A stretch of 44,248 bases of DNA, taken from Cyclobacterium lianum. GTDB taxonomy: Bacteria > Bacteroidota > Bacteroidia > Cytophagales > Cyclobacteriaceae. The stretch covers positions 1 through 44,248 of the forward strand of contig NZ_FRCY01000024.1 in NCBI RefSeq assembly GCF_900143075.1, given 5' to 3'. The notes under the pieces are model-generated. The model searched no databases and was not told where the DNA came from. It saw only the letters and a list, made by a program, of their open reading frames with translations. Position numbers and translations under genes: made by a program. Shown in pieces: positions 17,482 to 27,185 of the stretch (within the stretch, counting starts at the first letter, position 1; each line of letters begins with the position of its first letter).

Positions 17482-17521
17482 CGATTATTTATTAGTCTAA
17501 CTGTTTTTTCGAAATATTAGT

Positions 17522-19447
17522 TTAATTCCTGGAAGGGATTACATTACCCAATTCCCGGTCAATTTTTGTTTTTAATTGGGTGATTTCCATGTACACCGGC
17601 AAGAGCTCATTCAGCTCTGTTTCCGTGGCATCCTTAATTTTCTCCTGGACTTCCAGGCGCATTTTTTTAAGGTATGCACTTTTGAGTTTCAACGATATGC
17701 GGTAGGAAGTTTCCGAAAGATCATCTGACTCTTTCCTGGTAAATATCTGGTGTTTGATCTCCCAGTTGAGGGATATTTCCCGATTCTGTGCGATCATGTC
17801 AATAACTTCCTTTTTCACCCCGGCATCTTGTGTGTTAAGAAAGTAATCGTATTTGGGCAATATTCCCTGTAGCAAAGCTTTTTTATAGTGCAGCAACAGT
17901 TTTTGGAATACAGGGGTGTCGAACTGTAGCTCCTTGATCTCTTCGAGCAGGTATTCGCACACGTGCATCTCATCAGATACCTTTTCAAAGCCATAGTTGA
18001 TCAAAATGCGTATCAACTCCCGCTCCTCCCTGATCGTTTTGGGCTGGAGTTTGTCTTTTTCCTCTTCCGGGCTGGTGGGGAGGGTTTCTTCCAGAGGCAG
18101 CACTTCTTCTGTCCTGGCAGCAGGTTTTGATTGCTGTTTCAGCAATTGCCGGTTGAGTTCGGTGAGGAGGATTTCCTCTTCCATGGCCAGTAGTCTGGCA
18201 GATTCTTTGGCATAGACTGACCGAACAATAGGATCAGGTATTTTTGCTATGCTAAGTACCACCTGTCTGATCGCCTCGGCCTTTTTGATCGGATCTCCGG
18301 CCGCTTCACCGGCAAAAAGGTCAATTTTAAAATGGATGAAGTCTTTTTGTCCTGCCTTAAGGAAATCCTGAAATTCCCGTTTTCCTGACTTTCTGGCAAA
18401 GCTGTCGGGGTCTTCCCCACTGGGAAAAACGACCGCTTTTACGTTGAGCCCGCCTTCCAGCAGCATGTCAATACCTCTCAGCGAGGCTTTAATTCCGGCC
18501 TCATCTCCATCATAAAGTACGGTGACCTGATCTGAAAATCGCTTGATCAATTTGATCTGGGATTCGGTCAGAGAAGTGCCCGAAGAGGCTACCACGTTTT
18601 CTATGCCCGCCATGTGCATGGAAAGAACGTCGGTATACCCCTCTACCAGGTAACAGTTCCCTTCCTGTCTGATGGCTTGCTTGGCCTGGTAGATGCCATA
18701 TAGCACATCGCTTTTATGGTAGATAGCGGTTTCAGGGGAGTTGATATACTTGGGCTGCTTTTTATCCTGTGTGAGGATCCTCGCCCCAAATGCAATGGCT
18801 TTTCCACTCAGGTTATGTACCGGAAAAATGACCCTGCCCCTAAAGCGATCGTAATAATGGCCCGGGCTGTTTTCCCGCTCCAGTATCAATCCGGCCTTCA
18901 GCAGATTATCCACTTCAAAGCCCGATTTCCTGGCCTCCAGGAGTAGCTGATCCCAGCTGTTCAAAGCATAGCCCAGGTCAAATTTTTCTATGGTTGCCAG
19001 ATCGAAGCCCCTTTCCTTAAAATAACTAAGTCCTATAGACTGCCCTTCATCGGTTTTGAGGTTTTGCTGAAAAAATTCCCTGGCAAAGTTTACTGCTATG
19101 AAGAGGCTTTCCCTTTCATTGTATGCCTGAATATCTGCAGGGTCCTGGCTTTGCTCCTCTTCGATTTCGATCCCGTATTTTTTGGCCAAATGGCGGATGG
19201 CTTCGGTAAAACCAATCCCTTCTATGTCCATAATGAACTGTATGGGGTCTCCGGCTTTGCCGCAGCCAAAACATTTGTAGATTTGCTTTGAAGGAGAGAC
19301 GGAAAAAGAGGGCGTTTTTTCCTGATGAAAAGGGCAACAGGCCCAGAGGTTTTGTCCTTTTTTCTTCAGGGATACATAATCGTTGACGACTTCTTCGATG
19401 TCGACCCGATCTTTAACTTTTTCTGTTGTCTGATTGGATAAGCCCAT
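17522..19447 (-). CDS. dnaG: DNA primase
   Basis: DnaG makes RNA primers at the replication fork and works with the DnaB helicase. The N-terminal zinc-binding domain has CPFHQEKTPSF and CFGCG (Cys38, His41, Cys59, Cys62). The catalytic core begins with the RNA-polymerase-like domain (YFKERGFD, FRGRVIFPVHN), followed by the TOPRIM fold with LVEGYTDVLSMHMAG, its catalytic Glu, and LYDGDEAGIKAS as the Asp-x-Asp site. The C-terminal helicase-binding part (about 430-641) is divergent and charged. The length is normal. It is divergent from mrp, with a clear -7 box upstream. Confidence 0.97.
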   Translation of the reverse strand: MGLSNQTTEKVKDRVDIEEVVNDYVSLKKKGQNLWACCPFHQEKTPSFSVSPSKQIYKCFGCGKAGDPIQFIMDIEGIGFTEAIRHLAKKYGIEIEEEQSQDPADIQAYNERESLFIAVNFAREFFQQNLKTDEGQSIGLSYFKERGFDLATIEKFDLGYALNSWDQLLLEARKSGFEVDNLLKAGLILERENSPGHYYDRFRGRVIFPVHNLSGKAIAFGARILTQDKKQPKYINSPETAIYHKSDVLYGIYQAKQAIRQEGNCYLVEGYTDVLSMHMAGIENVVASSGTSLTESQIKLIKRFSDQVTVLYDGDEAGIKASLRGIDMLLEGGLNVKAVVFPSGEDPDSFARKSGKREFQDFLKAGQKDFIHFKIDLFAGEAAGDPIKKAEAIRQVVLSIAKIPDPIVRSVYAKESARLLAMEEEILLTELNRQLLKQQSKPAARTEEVLPLEETLPTSPEEEKDKLQPKTIREERELIRILINYGFEKVSDEMHVCEYLLEEIKELQFDTPVFQKLLLHYKKALLQGILPKYDYFLNTQDAGVKKEVIDMIAQNREISLNWEIKHQIFTRKESDDLSETSYRISLKLKSAYLKKMRLEVQEKIKDATETELNELLPVYMEITQLKTKIDRELGNVIPSRN

Positions 19448-19464
19448 AACATTGCTAGATCAGA

Positions 19465-19497
19465 CAAAGATAAGTGTATTCGCTGAAACATGGTAAA
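19465..19497 (-). promoter_or_regulatory. Promoter of dnaG
   Basis: The minus strand reads TATCTTTG at 19465-19472, a full match to TAnnTTTG, with a weak TTTA at 19494-19497 about 21 bases upstream. It is 18 bases from the dnaG ATG. Confidence 0.5.
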
Positions 19498-19631
19498 GCC
19501 TGTTGCGTTGTATTGGGTAAACCATTTGCTTCCTGAACAGTTTCACTGTGTTGAAGACTGCTTTTAAGGAGGATTAAATTTTAATAAATGCCATATTAAG
19601 GCTAAATTGCGGGGGAATTTAAAGCGTTGGA

Positions 19632-20729
19632 ATGGATATTTCGAAAGAGAAGATTTTGAAGGCACTTGCCACAGTTGAAGATCCGGACTTGAAGAAAGAT
19701 CTGGTAAGTCTCGGAATGGTTCAGGATCTGCATGTACTGGAAGACGACACGATAAAATTTAAGGTGGTGCTCACCACCCCGGCCTGTCCCTTAAAGGAGT
19801 TGATCCGCATGAATTGCGAAGAGGCCTTGAAGAAAGCGTTTGGACCGGACGTTCAACTGGATATTGACATGACCTCCAATGTCACCACGATTCGGAATGA
19901 TTCGCCGGTGTTGCCTGAAGTGAAAAATATCATCGCCGTGGCTTCCGGAAAAGGCGGTGTGGGCAAGAGTACCTGCGCCTCGAATCTGGCAGTCTCACTG
20001 GCAAGGTCAGGAGCCAAAGTAGGCCTCATCGATGCCGATATATTTGGTCCTTCGGTACCCACCATGTTCAATGTGGAAGGAGAACAGCCGGCGGTGAAGC
20101 AGGATAATGGAAAGAACATTATACAGCCTATAGAACAGTATGGGGTCAAACTCATGTCCATAGGATTTCTGACGCCGGCTGAAAGTGCAGTGGTATGGAG
20201 AGGTCCAATGGCGAGTTCTGCCTTGAAACAATTTATCGGAGATGTGGAATGGGGCGAACTGGATTATCTGTTGATTGACCTGCCACCGGGGACATCTGAT
20301 ATACATCTGACCATGGTGCAGACCCTTCCGGTGACGGGAGCGGTGATCGTGACGACGCCCCAAAAAGTTGCCCTCGCCGATGCAACCAAGGCACTGACCA
20401 TGTTCAAGCAGGCGCAGATCAACGTGCCCGTGCTGGGTGTGGTAGAAAACATGGCTTTTTTCACGCCAGAGGAACTTCCGGAGAATAAGTACTATATATT
20501 TGGCCAGGGAGGAGGAAAGAAGCTGTCGGAAAAATATAAGGTTCCGTTTTTGGGAGAAATTCCCCTGGTACAGGGTATCCGTGAAAGCGGAGACAGTGGC
20601 TACCCCGCCGTAATGAAAGAGGGTATAATCTCCAGGGCCTTTGCCTTGTTTGCTGAAAATGTAGCCAGGCAGGTGGCGATCAGGAACGCCGAGATGAGCA
20701 AAACAGAAATCGTACAGGTAAAAGTATAA
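19632..20729 (+). CDS. mrp: Mrp/NBP35 (ApbC) family P-loop ATPase, Fe-S cluster carrier
   Basis: This is a cytoplasmic deviant-Walker ATPase thought to carry and transfer Fe-S clusters. The N-terminal MIP18/DUF59 domain (about 1-85) includes VEDPDLKKDLVSLGM and TTPACPL. The ATPase part has GKGGVGKST (106-114), LIDADIFGPS, and IDLPPGTSDIHL. The usual C-terminal CxxC, which in E. coli precedes an IFG.GG segment and bridges the cluster at the dimer interface, is absent: the corresponding stretch reads FTPEELPENKYYIFGQGGG. This may be normal in Bacteroidota, but it implies a different cluster mode. A NifU-C protein gene starts two bases after the stop, a strong functional link. Confidence 0.95.
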   Translation: MDISKEKILKALATVEDPDLKKDLVSLGMVQDLHVLEDDTIKFKVVLTTPACPLKELIRMNCEEALKKAFGPDVQLDIDMTSNVTTIRNDSPVLPEVKNIIAVASGKGGVGKSTCASNLAVSLARSGAKVGLIDADIFGPSVPTMFNVEGEQPAVKQDNGKNIIQPIEQYGVKLMSIGFLTPAESAVVWRGPMASSALKQFIGDVEWGELDYLLIDLPPGTSDIHLTMVQTLPVTGAVIVTTPQKVALADATKALTMFKQAQINVPVLGVVENMAFFTPEELPENKYYIFGQGGGKKLSEKYKVPFLGEIPLVQGIRESGDSGYPAVMKEGIISRAFALFAENVARQVAIRNAEMSKTEIVQVKV

Positions 20730-20731
20730 AC

Positions 20732-20980
20732 ATGTTGGATCAATATAAAGAGCAAATCGAAATGGCCCTCGATACCATCAGGCCATATCTGGAAGCAGAT
20801 GGGGGAAATGTCAAAGTAATCGGTCTTACCGAGGAAATGGTATTGCAATTGGAGTTGACAGGGACCTGCAGTTCATGTCCCATGTCCACAATGACCCTGA
20901 AAGCAGGAGTGGAAGAAGCGATCAAGAAGGCAATTCCTGAGATCAGTAAGGTAGAAGCGGTGAATGTTGAAGTTGCCTGA
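20732..20980 (+). CDS. NifU C-terminal-domain Fe-S scaffold protein (Nfu-type)
   Basis: This is an 82-residue stand-alone Nfu domain, binding a [4Fe-4S] cluster between two copies for delivery to target proteins. It carries IRPYLEADGGNVKVIG and the cluster motif GTCSSCPMST with Cys46 and Cys49, followed by TLKAGVEEAIKKAIPEI. It starts two bases after mrp and so is translated in the same operon. The length is usual for the free domain; no other domain is attached. Confidence 0.95.
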   Translation: MLDQYKEQIEMALDTIRPYLEADGGNVKVIGLTEEMVLQLELTGTCSSCPMSTMTLKAGVEEAIKKAIPEISKVEAVNVEVA

Positions 20981-20998
20981 ACCATCCTTTTTATTCAT

Positions 20999-23900
20999 AT
21001 GGTAAAATTTAAACGGGCACTGGTACAATTTTTTGTTCCGGTGCTGTTCTTTTTTACAGCTATACCTATCTCTTTATACAGTCAGGTCCGGCATTCCGGT
21101 CAGCATGTCCACACCGAGAGGTGTGGTGCGGTATTTCTGGAGGAAAAGCAAGCCCATCAGTTTGGGTACTTCGGTACCAAAACGTATTTTGAAGGCTGGG
21201 TTGAAGGAAAAAAAGCACAAATGAGGGAGGACCAATCCCGGGGGAGGATATTGAACGAAGGTATCCGGCAGATCCCGGTCGTCGTCCACATCATTCATCA
21301 GGGGGAGCCCGTTGGCACCGGATCGAATATCTCTGAAGCCCAGGTGCTGGATCAAATGCGGATCATCAATGAGGACTTCCAGCAGAGAAATGAAAACTTT
21401 TCGATTACGCCAAATGAGTTTTTGGGAGTGGCTGCCAGCGCAAACATAGAATTTGTATTGGCCAAACAGCGGCCTGAAGGCCTGCCTACTAATGGGATCA
21501 ACCGGGTGCAGGGTCCCAAAAGCATGTACAGTGCACGCGATGCAGCACTGGTGGCGGATCTGGTATCCTGGCCACCCGAAGAATACCTCAATATATGGGT
21601 ATTACCATTGGTGAGCCCTCAATTGGGTTATGCCAGCTTTCCGATATCCGATGAACTGGAAGGTTTAAGCAATCCTCCTACTTTCCGGGATCTGGATGGT
21701 GTAGGGATCGATACCTTTCATTTTGGAAGTGTCGGAAATGTAGTAGAAAGCTCCCGCGGAAGGACCGCAACCCATGAACTGGGGCACTTTTTTGGTTTAC
21801 GGCACATTTGGGGTGATGGGGGCTGTGAAGTGGACGATTTTGTGGAAGATACACCATTGCAGGATGGATTTAATGCTACCTGTATTGCTGAATTTCCCCG
21901 GGAAACCTGCGGATCCAGAGATATGGTAGAGAACTTCATGGATTATACTCCGGACGCTTGTATGAGTCTCTTCAGTGCAGGTCAGGTAGAGCGGTTGAAT
22001 GTGGTTCTGGCCTTCAGCCCGCGTAGAAATTCCCTGCTGACCAGCAGGGCCCTGGAAGAGCCTGAGATGCCGGAGCTGGATATGCGGTTGGACCAGATCC
22101 TTTCTCCTGTAGGCTTTAACTGTGATCCAGAGGTCCACACCCAGGTGCGTCTTATCAATACCGGCATGTCGGACATAGATGAGGTGCGCCTGGCGGTAAG
22201 ATTGAATGGAGACCTTCAGTTTAGCCAGCCCTTTGCCTTGGAGCTGGAGACCGGACAATCCACTGACCTGACCCTGGATCCCGTGATGTTTGATAACGGG
22301 AGCAACTTTTTGGAGATTGAAATTCTGGACGTAAACGGGTCAGCCGATATGAATCCGTTTAACAACAGTCTTTCGGCTTCTCCTGACTTTGTACAGGAAG
22401 ATAATCTGCCCTACACCTATCCCGGACATGGTAGTGATATGGCATGGGATATCGTCAATGACGATAATGCCGTAACCTGGCAACCCATTACCCGACTGGT
22501 CGAAGGACAACAGGAAGACCTGTTTTACATCAACAGTTTCAACTACAATGGAAGTGGGGAATTGGATTATCTGATCAGTCCAAGATTTGACCTGACTGCT
22601 ATCCCAGCGCCACAGCTCTCCTTTGAGATGGCCTATGCACCATACAATAATCCCGTTTATCAGGAAAATCTTCTGGTAGCCATTTCTACTGATTGCGGCA
22701 ACACCTTTGATCTCTTAGCTGCACCCTATAACAAATCAGAAGAGAGCCTGGCTACCCAGCCCGTTACTTTGAGCGAGTTTTTCCCAACGGCCCAGAATCA
22801 GTTCCGCAAGGAAATCATCAACCTGTCTCCCTACGCCGGCAATGCTGATGTACGCATCGCCTTTGTTTCCATCAATGGATTTGGGAACAATATTTTTATC
22901 AAAAATATAGCGATTGAGGACGAGGAAATTTTCAAATACGAATTTTCTCTGAGCAATATTGAAAGACCTCTTCCGGTGGTTAGCAGGCCTCCGCAAAGAG
23001 AAAGGCTAAGTATAATCAATGAGGGCAACCTGGATATACAGCGGTTTAGAATATTCAGAACCAGCAATTTGCTCCATGTTGATACGCTGAATATCGTCGA
23101 TAATCTGTATGCGGGGGAGTCTGCTGACGTCACGCTACCGAGTGACACTGTTTTTCGGTATGGGCTGAACCGGATCAACTATGTTTTAAGAGACCCGAAT
23201 TTCGATCAGAATCAGCCTCAGGCCGATGAACTCGATTACTATTTTTATCTGGATAGTACGACAGTAAGAAGTCCGTGGCGAGCTGATTTTGACAATAACG
23301 ATCCGCTCGAATTCTGGACCGGGATCAATCCCGAGTCGAATTCACCTGCCTGGGAATTCATAGGCGAACTCAATGGGGAAAGTAACCTGTTGAGGTTGAG
23401 AAGGGTGCAACCTGATAACTCCTATTGGCTAGCCTCGCCGGGATTTTCGCTGGAAGGAACTTCACGGGCCAGTTTGTTTTTTAACTGGGCAGGAGTAGGC
23501 TTTAACCCTGATAGTGAGGCAAGGTTTTCAGTTTGGGTGAGCGTAGATGGGGGCAATAGCGGAGAGAAAATCTGGGAAAGTAATGGACCCGAACTTGAAA
23601 AGTTGAGCGGGCTGCCAGGCATCTTCCCGGAAAACAAAGAGGAGTTTGAAAGGACCTATATCGACCTAAACGAATTTGCCGGTAGCGAAGAGGTTCGGGT
23701 CTATTTCCAGGTTTCGGATGTAACAGATCCGGAAGCGGTTGTGTATCTGGATGACATTGAATTGTTTCTCTCTGACAATCCTGATCCCGTAGAACCGGGT
23801 GCGGACGAATTATTGCTCTACCCCAACCCATCGGCGGATATCTTCAATATTGCCTTTAATCTGGAGGACTACGATGATGTTGATATCCGGTTTTACACGA

Positions 23901-24049
23901 CAACCGGTCAATTGGTGTATGATGTCAACTTCCCAAATACATTGAACCAGACCTATTCGTTTAGCAAAGAACTTCTGGGTTCTGGCTTGTTTATTGTGGA
24001 AATAGCGGGGAGCCGTACTTTGGCAACCAAAAAACTGGTTATTGAGTGA
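20999..24049 (+). CDS. Secreted M43 (cytophagalysin/pappalysin-like) metalloprotease with T9SS sorting domain
   Basis: This 1016-residue zinc protease is exported through Sec (signal about 1-29, ending SLYSQ) and then T9SS. A pro-region (about 30-90) precedes a catalytic domain with HELGHFFGLRH (zinc ligands His259, His263, His269; catalytic Glu260) and a downstream DACMSLFS segment giving the Met-turn, as in M43. Two or three beta-sandwich/MAM-like modules follow (about 440-600 and 750-910). The last roughly 75 residues (LLYPNPSADIFNI to TKKLVIE) form a type A sorting domain. It likely degrades extracellular protein. It starts 18 bases after the NifU gene but is functionally unrelated, so transcription may be partly shared. 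Confidence 0.92.
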   Translation: MVKFKRALVQFFVPVLFFFTAIPISLYSQVRHSGQHVHTERCGAVFLEEKQAHQFGYFGTKTYFEGWVEGKKAQMREDQSRGRILNEGIRQIPVVVHIIHQGEPVGTGSNISEAQVLDQMRIINEDFQQRNENFSITPNEFLGVAASANIEFVLAKQRPEGLPTNGINRVQGPKSMYSARDAALVADLVSWPPEEYLNIWVLPLVSPQLGYASFPISDELEGLSNPPTFRDLDGVGIDTFHFGSVGNVVESSRGRTATHELGHFFGLRHIWGDGGCEVDDFVEDTPLQDGFNATCIAEFPRETCGSRDMVENFMDYTPDACMSLFSAGQVERLNVVLAFSPRRNSLLTSRALEEPEMPELDMRLDQILSPVGFNCDPEVHTQVRLINTGMSDIDEVRLAVRLNGDLQFSQPFALELETGQSTDLTLDPVMFDNGSNFLEIEILDVNGSADMNPFNNSLSASPDFVQEDNLPYTYPGHGSDMAWDIVNDDNAVTWQPITRLVEGQQEDLFYINSFNYNGSGELDYLISPRFDLTAIPAPQLSFEMAYAPYNNPVYQENLLVAISTDCGNTFDLLAAPYNKSEESLATQPVTLSEFFPTAQNQFRKEIINLSPYAGNADVRIAFVSINGFGNNIFIKNIAIEDEEIFKYEFSLSNIERPLPVVSRPPQRERLSIINEGNLDIQRFRIFRTSNLLHVDTLNIVDNLYAGESADVTLPSDTVFRYGLNRINYVLRDPNFDQNQPQADELDYYFYLDSTTVRSPWRADFDNNDPLEFWTGINPESNSPAWEFIGELNGESNLLRLRRVQPDNSYWLASPGFSLEGTSRASLFFNWAGVGFNPDSEARFSVWVSVDGGNSGEKIWESNGPELEKLSGLPGIFPENKEEFERTYIDLNEFAGSEEVRVYFQVSDVTDPEAVVYLDDIELFLSDNPDPVEPGADELLLYPNPSADIFNIAFNLEDYDDVDIRFYTTTGQLVYDVNFPNTLNQTYSFSKELLGSGLFIVEIAGSRTLATKKLVIE

Positions 24050-24195
24050 TACCAAATCATGGGGTAGGTGCGTTTTAATGAAAAAATGATTTTATATCAT
24101 TCGCCTTCTGAAAATATAGCCGTAATTTGCTGTAAAATTTAGTGCAGGTCAGGGTGGACTTACCTGCTGTCTGTAAGCTTTGCTTTTGTAAAAAT

Positions 24196-24969
24196 ATGAG
24201 TGATTTAAAGACGGGATTAAAAAAAATCGGGATTCATCTCCTGGTTATACTGGGTATTTTATTTGGTCTCTTGCTGGTTTTTTTCAAGATATATTTGCCG
24301 GGATATACCCATCACGGCGAGTCAGTGACGGTACCGGATCTGGAGGGATTTGACTATGAAGAAGTTCGTTCCTATCTGAACGACAGGGGTCTCGCTTTGG
24401 AAATCTCACCTGACAGCGGATTTGTAGCTGAGGCCGATCCGCTGGTAGTTTTGAAGCAGAATCCAAAACCCGGAGCCAAGGTAAAAGAGGACAGGAAGAT
24501 CTATGTAACGCTGAATGCCCGGAATGCACCCCTGATCCGTATGCCCAATCTGGTAAACACTCCCCTCAAAAATGCCCAGGAAATACTTCAAAATTTTGGT
24601 CTGGTACGGGGTGACATCGTATATGTTCCGGATATCGGCCATAATGTGGTGCTGGAGCAGAAATACAGAGGCCGCGATATCAAAGAGGGATTTGAGATCC
24701 CGAAAGGCTCGCAGATAGACCTGGTGGTAGGTGATGGCATGGGCAATCAGATCCTGGAAATGCCAAACGTAATCGGCATGGATGATGTGGAAGCCGAATT
24801 TTTAATTCTTGGCTCCGGGCTGAGCATGGGCAACATTACCTATGTGGAAACAGACACGGTACCAAAAGGCACAGTGGTCAAGCAATTGCCCCCTGCCGGA
24901 CTGGATATGAAGACCGGGGAGCGGGTAGATGTATGGGTATCTGAGCTGTCCGAAGAAATTAATTTTTAA
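24196..24969 (+). CDS. PASTA-domain membrane protein (no kinase domain)
   Basis: A membrane-anchored protein with three PASTA repeats facing the periplasm. I chose the ATG at 24196 (MSDLKTGLKKIG) because an upstream ATG at 24142 adds cysteine-rich, uncharacteristic sequence. After a short cytoplasmic stretch there is one transmembrane helix (LLVILGILFGLLLVFFKIYL), then repeats starting at VTVPDLEGFDYEEV, IRMPNLVNTPLKNA and LEMPNVIGMDDVEA. PASTA domains bind peptidoglycan fragments or beta-lactam-like ligands in Ser/Thr kinases and PBPs; here neither partner domain is present. The stop overlaps the next start (TAATG at 24967-24971), so it is coupled with a T9SS cargo gene. Confidence 0.9.
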   Translation: MSDLKTGLKKIGIHLLVILGILFGLLLVFFKIYLPGYTHHGESVTVPDLEGFDYEEVRSYLNDRGLALEISPDSGFVAEADPLVVLKQNPKPGAKVKEDRKIYVTLNARNAPLIRMPNLVNTPLKNAQEILQNFGLVRGDIVYVPDIGHNVVLEQKYRGRDIKEGFEIPKGSQIDLVVGDGMGNQILEMPNVIGMDDVEAEFLILGSGLSMGNITYVETDTVPKGTVVKQLPPAGLDMKTGERVDVWVSELSEEINF

Positions 24970-26807
24970 TGTCTACGCGGGATCTATCGGTATGGAGTTT
25001 TTTGCTTTTATCGTTTTTCTGTTTTTCTCAGAAAGGCCATGGGCAATTTCGTCAGCTTCCGGTATCCCGGGCCATACCATTAAATAAGGAGTCAATTGCC
25101 AATATGAGGGTTACGCAGGACCCTATGCAATTGCCATTTTGGGATGATTTTTCCTCCGGATTGCTTGCGCCAGACAGGTGGGAATCCAGGGGGGCAGTTG
25201 TCTCTAATACCATAGGCCTCGCAGCCCCTACATTGGGGGTGGTGTTTTTAGATGGGGTGGATGAAAATGGCAGTGCCTATGCACAAAACCGCCTGGAAAA
25301 TGGTGAAGGAGATGAATTGGTCTCGCTACCTGTTGATCTGTCTGGTTTGGATCCGGCAGAAGCCGCTTCCCTCTATATGAGTTTTTACTGGCAGGCCGGA
25401 GGAAAAGGAGAGATGCCTGATGAAAATGATGCCCTCGCCCTTTATTTTCTGGATAGCGACGACAGCTGGCAGGAAATCTGGAGACAGCAGGGAGGAGAGG
25501 AGTTTAGCTCACAAAGCTTTGAGCAGGTCCTGCTAGCTGTACCCCTGAGCTTTCAGCATGAAAATTTCCGTTTCAAATTCGCTCATAGCGGCCGCCTTTC
25601 AGGCCCCTTCGATACCTGGATACTGGATTATGTTTTCTTAAACACCGGCAGAAGTGCTACCGATACCTTCACCGAAGATCGGGCACTTACCCGCCTGCCG
25701 GGAAGTCCATTTTCCCCCTACCAGGCCATTCCGCATTTTGAATACGATCCGAGCCAAGTAAGCGGGACAGTAGACGGAGAATTTAAAAACCTGGCCAACC
25801 GCTTCCGGGCCATGGAATACAGCATCCTGCTCAGGGATGCAGCAACAGGGAGGCTTATTGATGTACCTAACCAACGTACGCCGTTTAACCCGGTACCCCA
25901 GGCGCAGGAACGGAGATCCTTTTCCAGTAATATGCCGGAAGACCTGGACATTATGGCTGATCAGCCCTTTGATCTGGAGGTCACGACTACGTTGAGTGCC
26001 GGCGATAATTTTTTGGTGGAATCGATTTCCGGACAAGACACGGTGTACAACGAAAATGTAGATTTCAGGCTCAACGACAGCAGCAGTATATTGATCCCTT
26101 TCCGGGATTTTTATGCCTATGACAATGGAACGGCAGATTATGCGGCAGGAATCAATCAGCGCGGAGGCATGCTCGCCCTGGAATATGAGGCGCTGAGCCC
26201 GGCCTACATTACCGGATTGAGTATCAATTTTACCAATGCTTCCCAAAGAGGAAATGCCATAGAATTGATGGTCTGGGATTCGCTGGGCAATGAGGCCATG
26301 TATCAGAAAGAGGTGGTTATTCCACCGGATACCGCCCTTACCTCTTTCAGCTATTTTGCGCTCGATACCAACATCAGGGTGGAAGACACCTTCTATGTAG
26401 GCTTTACTCAATTTTCCAATGATTATATTCATGTCGGGCTGGAAAAGAGTGGTAACAGCGGAGAAAAGATATTTTTTAATGTTTTGGGATCCTGGGAGCA
26501 AAATGAAGAAGTATCTGGTAACCTGATGATCAGGCCGCATTTGAGTCCCAACCCACCCGTAGAGATACCGGTAGATTCAGATACCGGAATGCTGCTTTAT
26601 CCCAATCCTGTAGTGGACAGGCTTTATCTGAGGGCGGAGGTCAGCGAAATCGAGGTGTACGATTTTCAGGGCAGGCAGATAAAAATACCCGTAGAGGGAG
26701 AAAAAAGCAACAAAATCCTTAATTTTACGGGAAGTCAAAAAGGGATGTACCTGATCAAAATGATACATAAAGGGCATCCGGTCATCAAGCGAATAATAGT
26801 CAAATAG
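24969..26807 (+). CDS. Secreted hypothetical protein with T9SS type A sorting domain
   Basis: This is a 612-residue exported protein of unknown function. The signal peptide (about 1-25) ends near GHGQ. The body is beta-rich: an N-terminal lectin- or MAM-like segment (about 50-220, with WESRGAVVSNT) and later sandwich-like regions with LDTNIRVEDTFYVGFTQ. The C-terminal sorting domain (about 535-612) starts at LLYPNPVVDRLYL and ends KRIIVK, the signal for T9SS translocation and surface attachment. It is co-translated with the PASTA protein upstream and followed after two bases by the rhodanese gene. It might be a structural or adhesive cell-surface protein; no catalytic motif is seen. Confidence 0.8.
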   Translation: MSTRDLSVWSFLLLSFFCFSQKGHGQFRQLPVSRAIPLNKESIANMRVTQDPMQLPFWDDFSSGLLAPDRWESRGAVVSNTIGLAAPTLGVVFLDGVDENGSAYAQNRLENGEGDELVSLPVDLSGLDPAEAASLYMSFYWQAGGKGEMPDENDALALYFLDSDDSWQEIWRQQGGEEFSSQSFEQVLLAVPLSFQHENFRFKFAHSGRLSGPFDTWILDYVFLNTGRSATDTFTEDRALTRLPGSPFSPYQAIPHFEYDPSQVSGTVDGEFKNLANRFRAMEYSILLRDAATGRLIDVPNQRTPFNPVPQAQERRSFSSNMPEDLDIMADQPFDLEVTTTLSAGDNFLVESISGQDTVYNENVDFRLNDSSSILIPFRDFYAYDNGTADYAAGINQRGGMLALEYEALSPAYITGLSINFTNASQRGNAIELMVWDSLGNEAMYQKEVVIPPDTALTSFSYFALDTNIRVEDTFYVGFTQFSNDYIHVGLEKSGNSGEKIFFNVLGSWEQNEEVSGNLMIRPHLSPNPPVEIPVDSDTGMLLYPNPVVDRLYLRAEVSEIEVYDFQGRQIKIPVEGEKSNKILNFTGSQKGMYLIKMIHKGHPVIKRIIVK

Positions 26808-26809
26808 CG

Positions 26810-27115
26810 ATGAAAGATATTGAAGTAGACGAGCTAAAAGAGCGATTGGAAAAGAATGAAAAGTTTGTTTTCATTGACGTGAGGGAAGTTTACGAATACG
26901 AAGAAGATAATCTGGGTGCCTGGAACATCCCACTTGCCCAACTGCCCCACAAGCTCTCCGAGCTCGAGCCTCACAAGGATGAGGAGATCATCATACATTG
27001 CCGATCAGGTGCGAGGAGCGGCAATGCCAAACAATTTTTGGAAACCAAAGGCTATCCCAAGGTGAGGAACGTTTTGGGTGGCATTCTGGCATATAGGGAG
27101 CTGGAGGAGGATTAA
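26810..27115 (+). CDS. Rhodanese-like single-domain protein
   Basis: A small cytoplasmic rhodanese domain (101 residues), of the type that moves sulfane sulfur or serves as a sulfurtransferase. The sequence has FIDVREVYEYEEDN, GAWNIPLAQLPHKLSEL, and the active-site loop HCRSGARS with catalytic Cys64. There is no signal peptide, although the preceding gene two bases upstream encodes a secreted protein. It is followed by palindromes forming a terminator at 27186-27240, before a convergent gene. Confidence 0.93.
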   Translation: MKDIEVDELKERLEKNEKFVFIDVREVYEYEEDNLGAWNIPLAQLPHKLSELEPHKDEEIIIHCRSGARSGNAKQFLETKGYPKVRNVLGGILAYRELEED

Positions 27116-27185
27116 TCAAAAGCCTTTCCATTTCCAGCCAGATTGCATGGGCTAAATTCAGCTGAAAATTCCCATTTCAGCAAAT

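Noticed and set aside
17444-17521. FMN riboswitch upstream of ribBA
   Set aside because: The 78-base gap is too short and lacks any recognisable RFN-type conserved blocks.
25638-26540. 300-codon minus-strand open frame
   Set aside because: It is the antisense of the T9SS-sorted protein gene and shows no protein-like motif.
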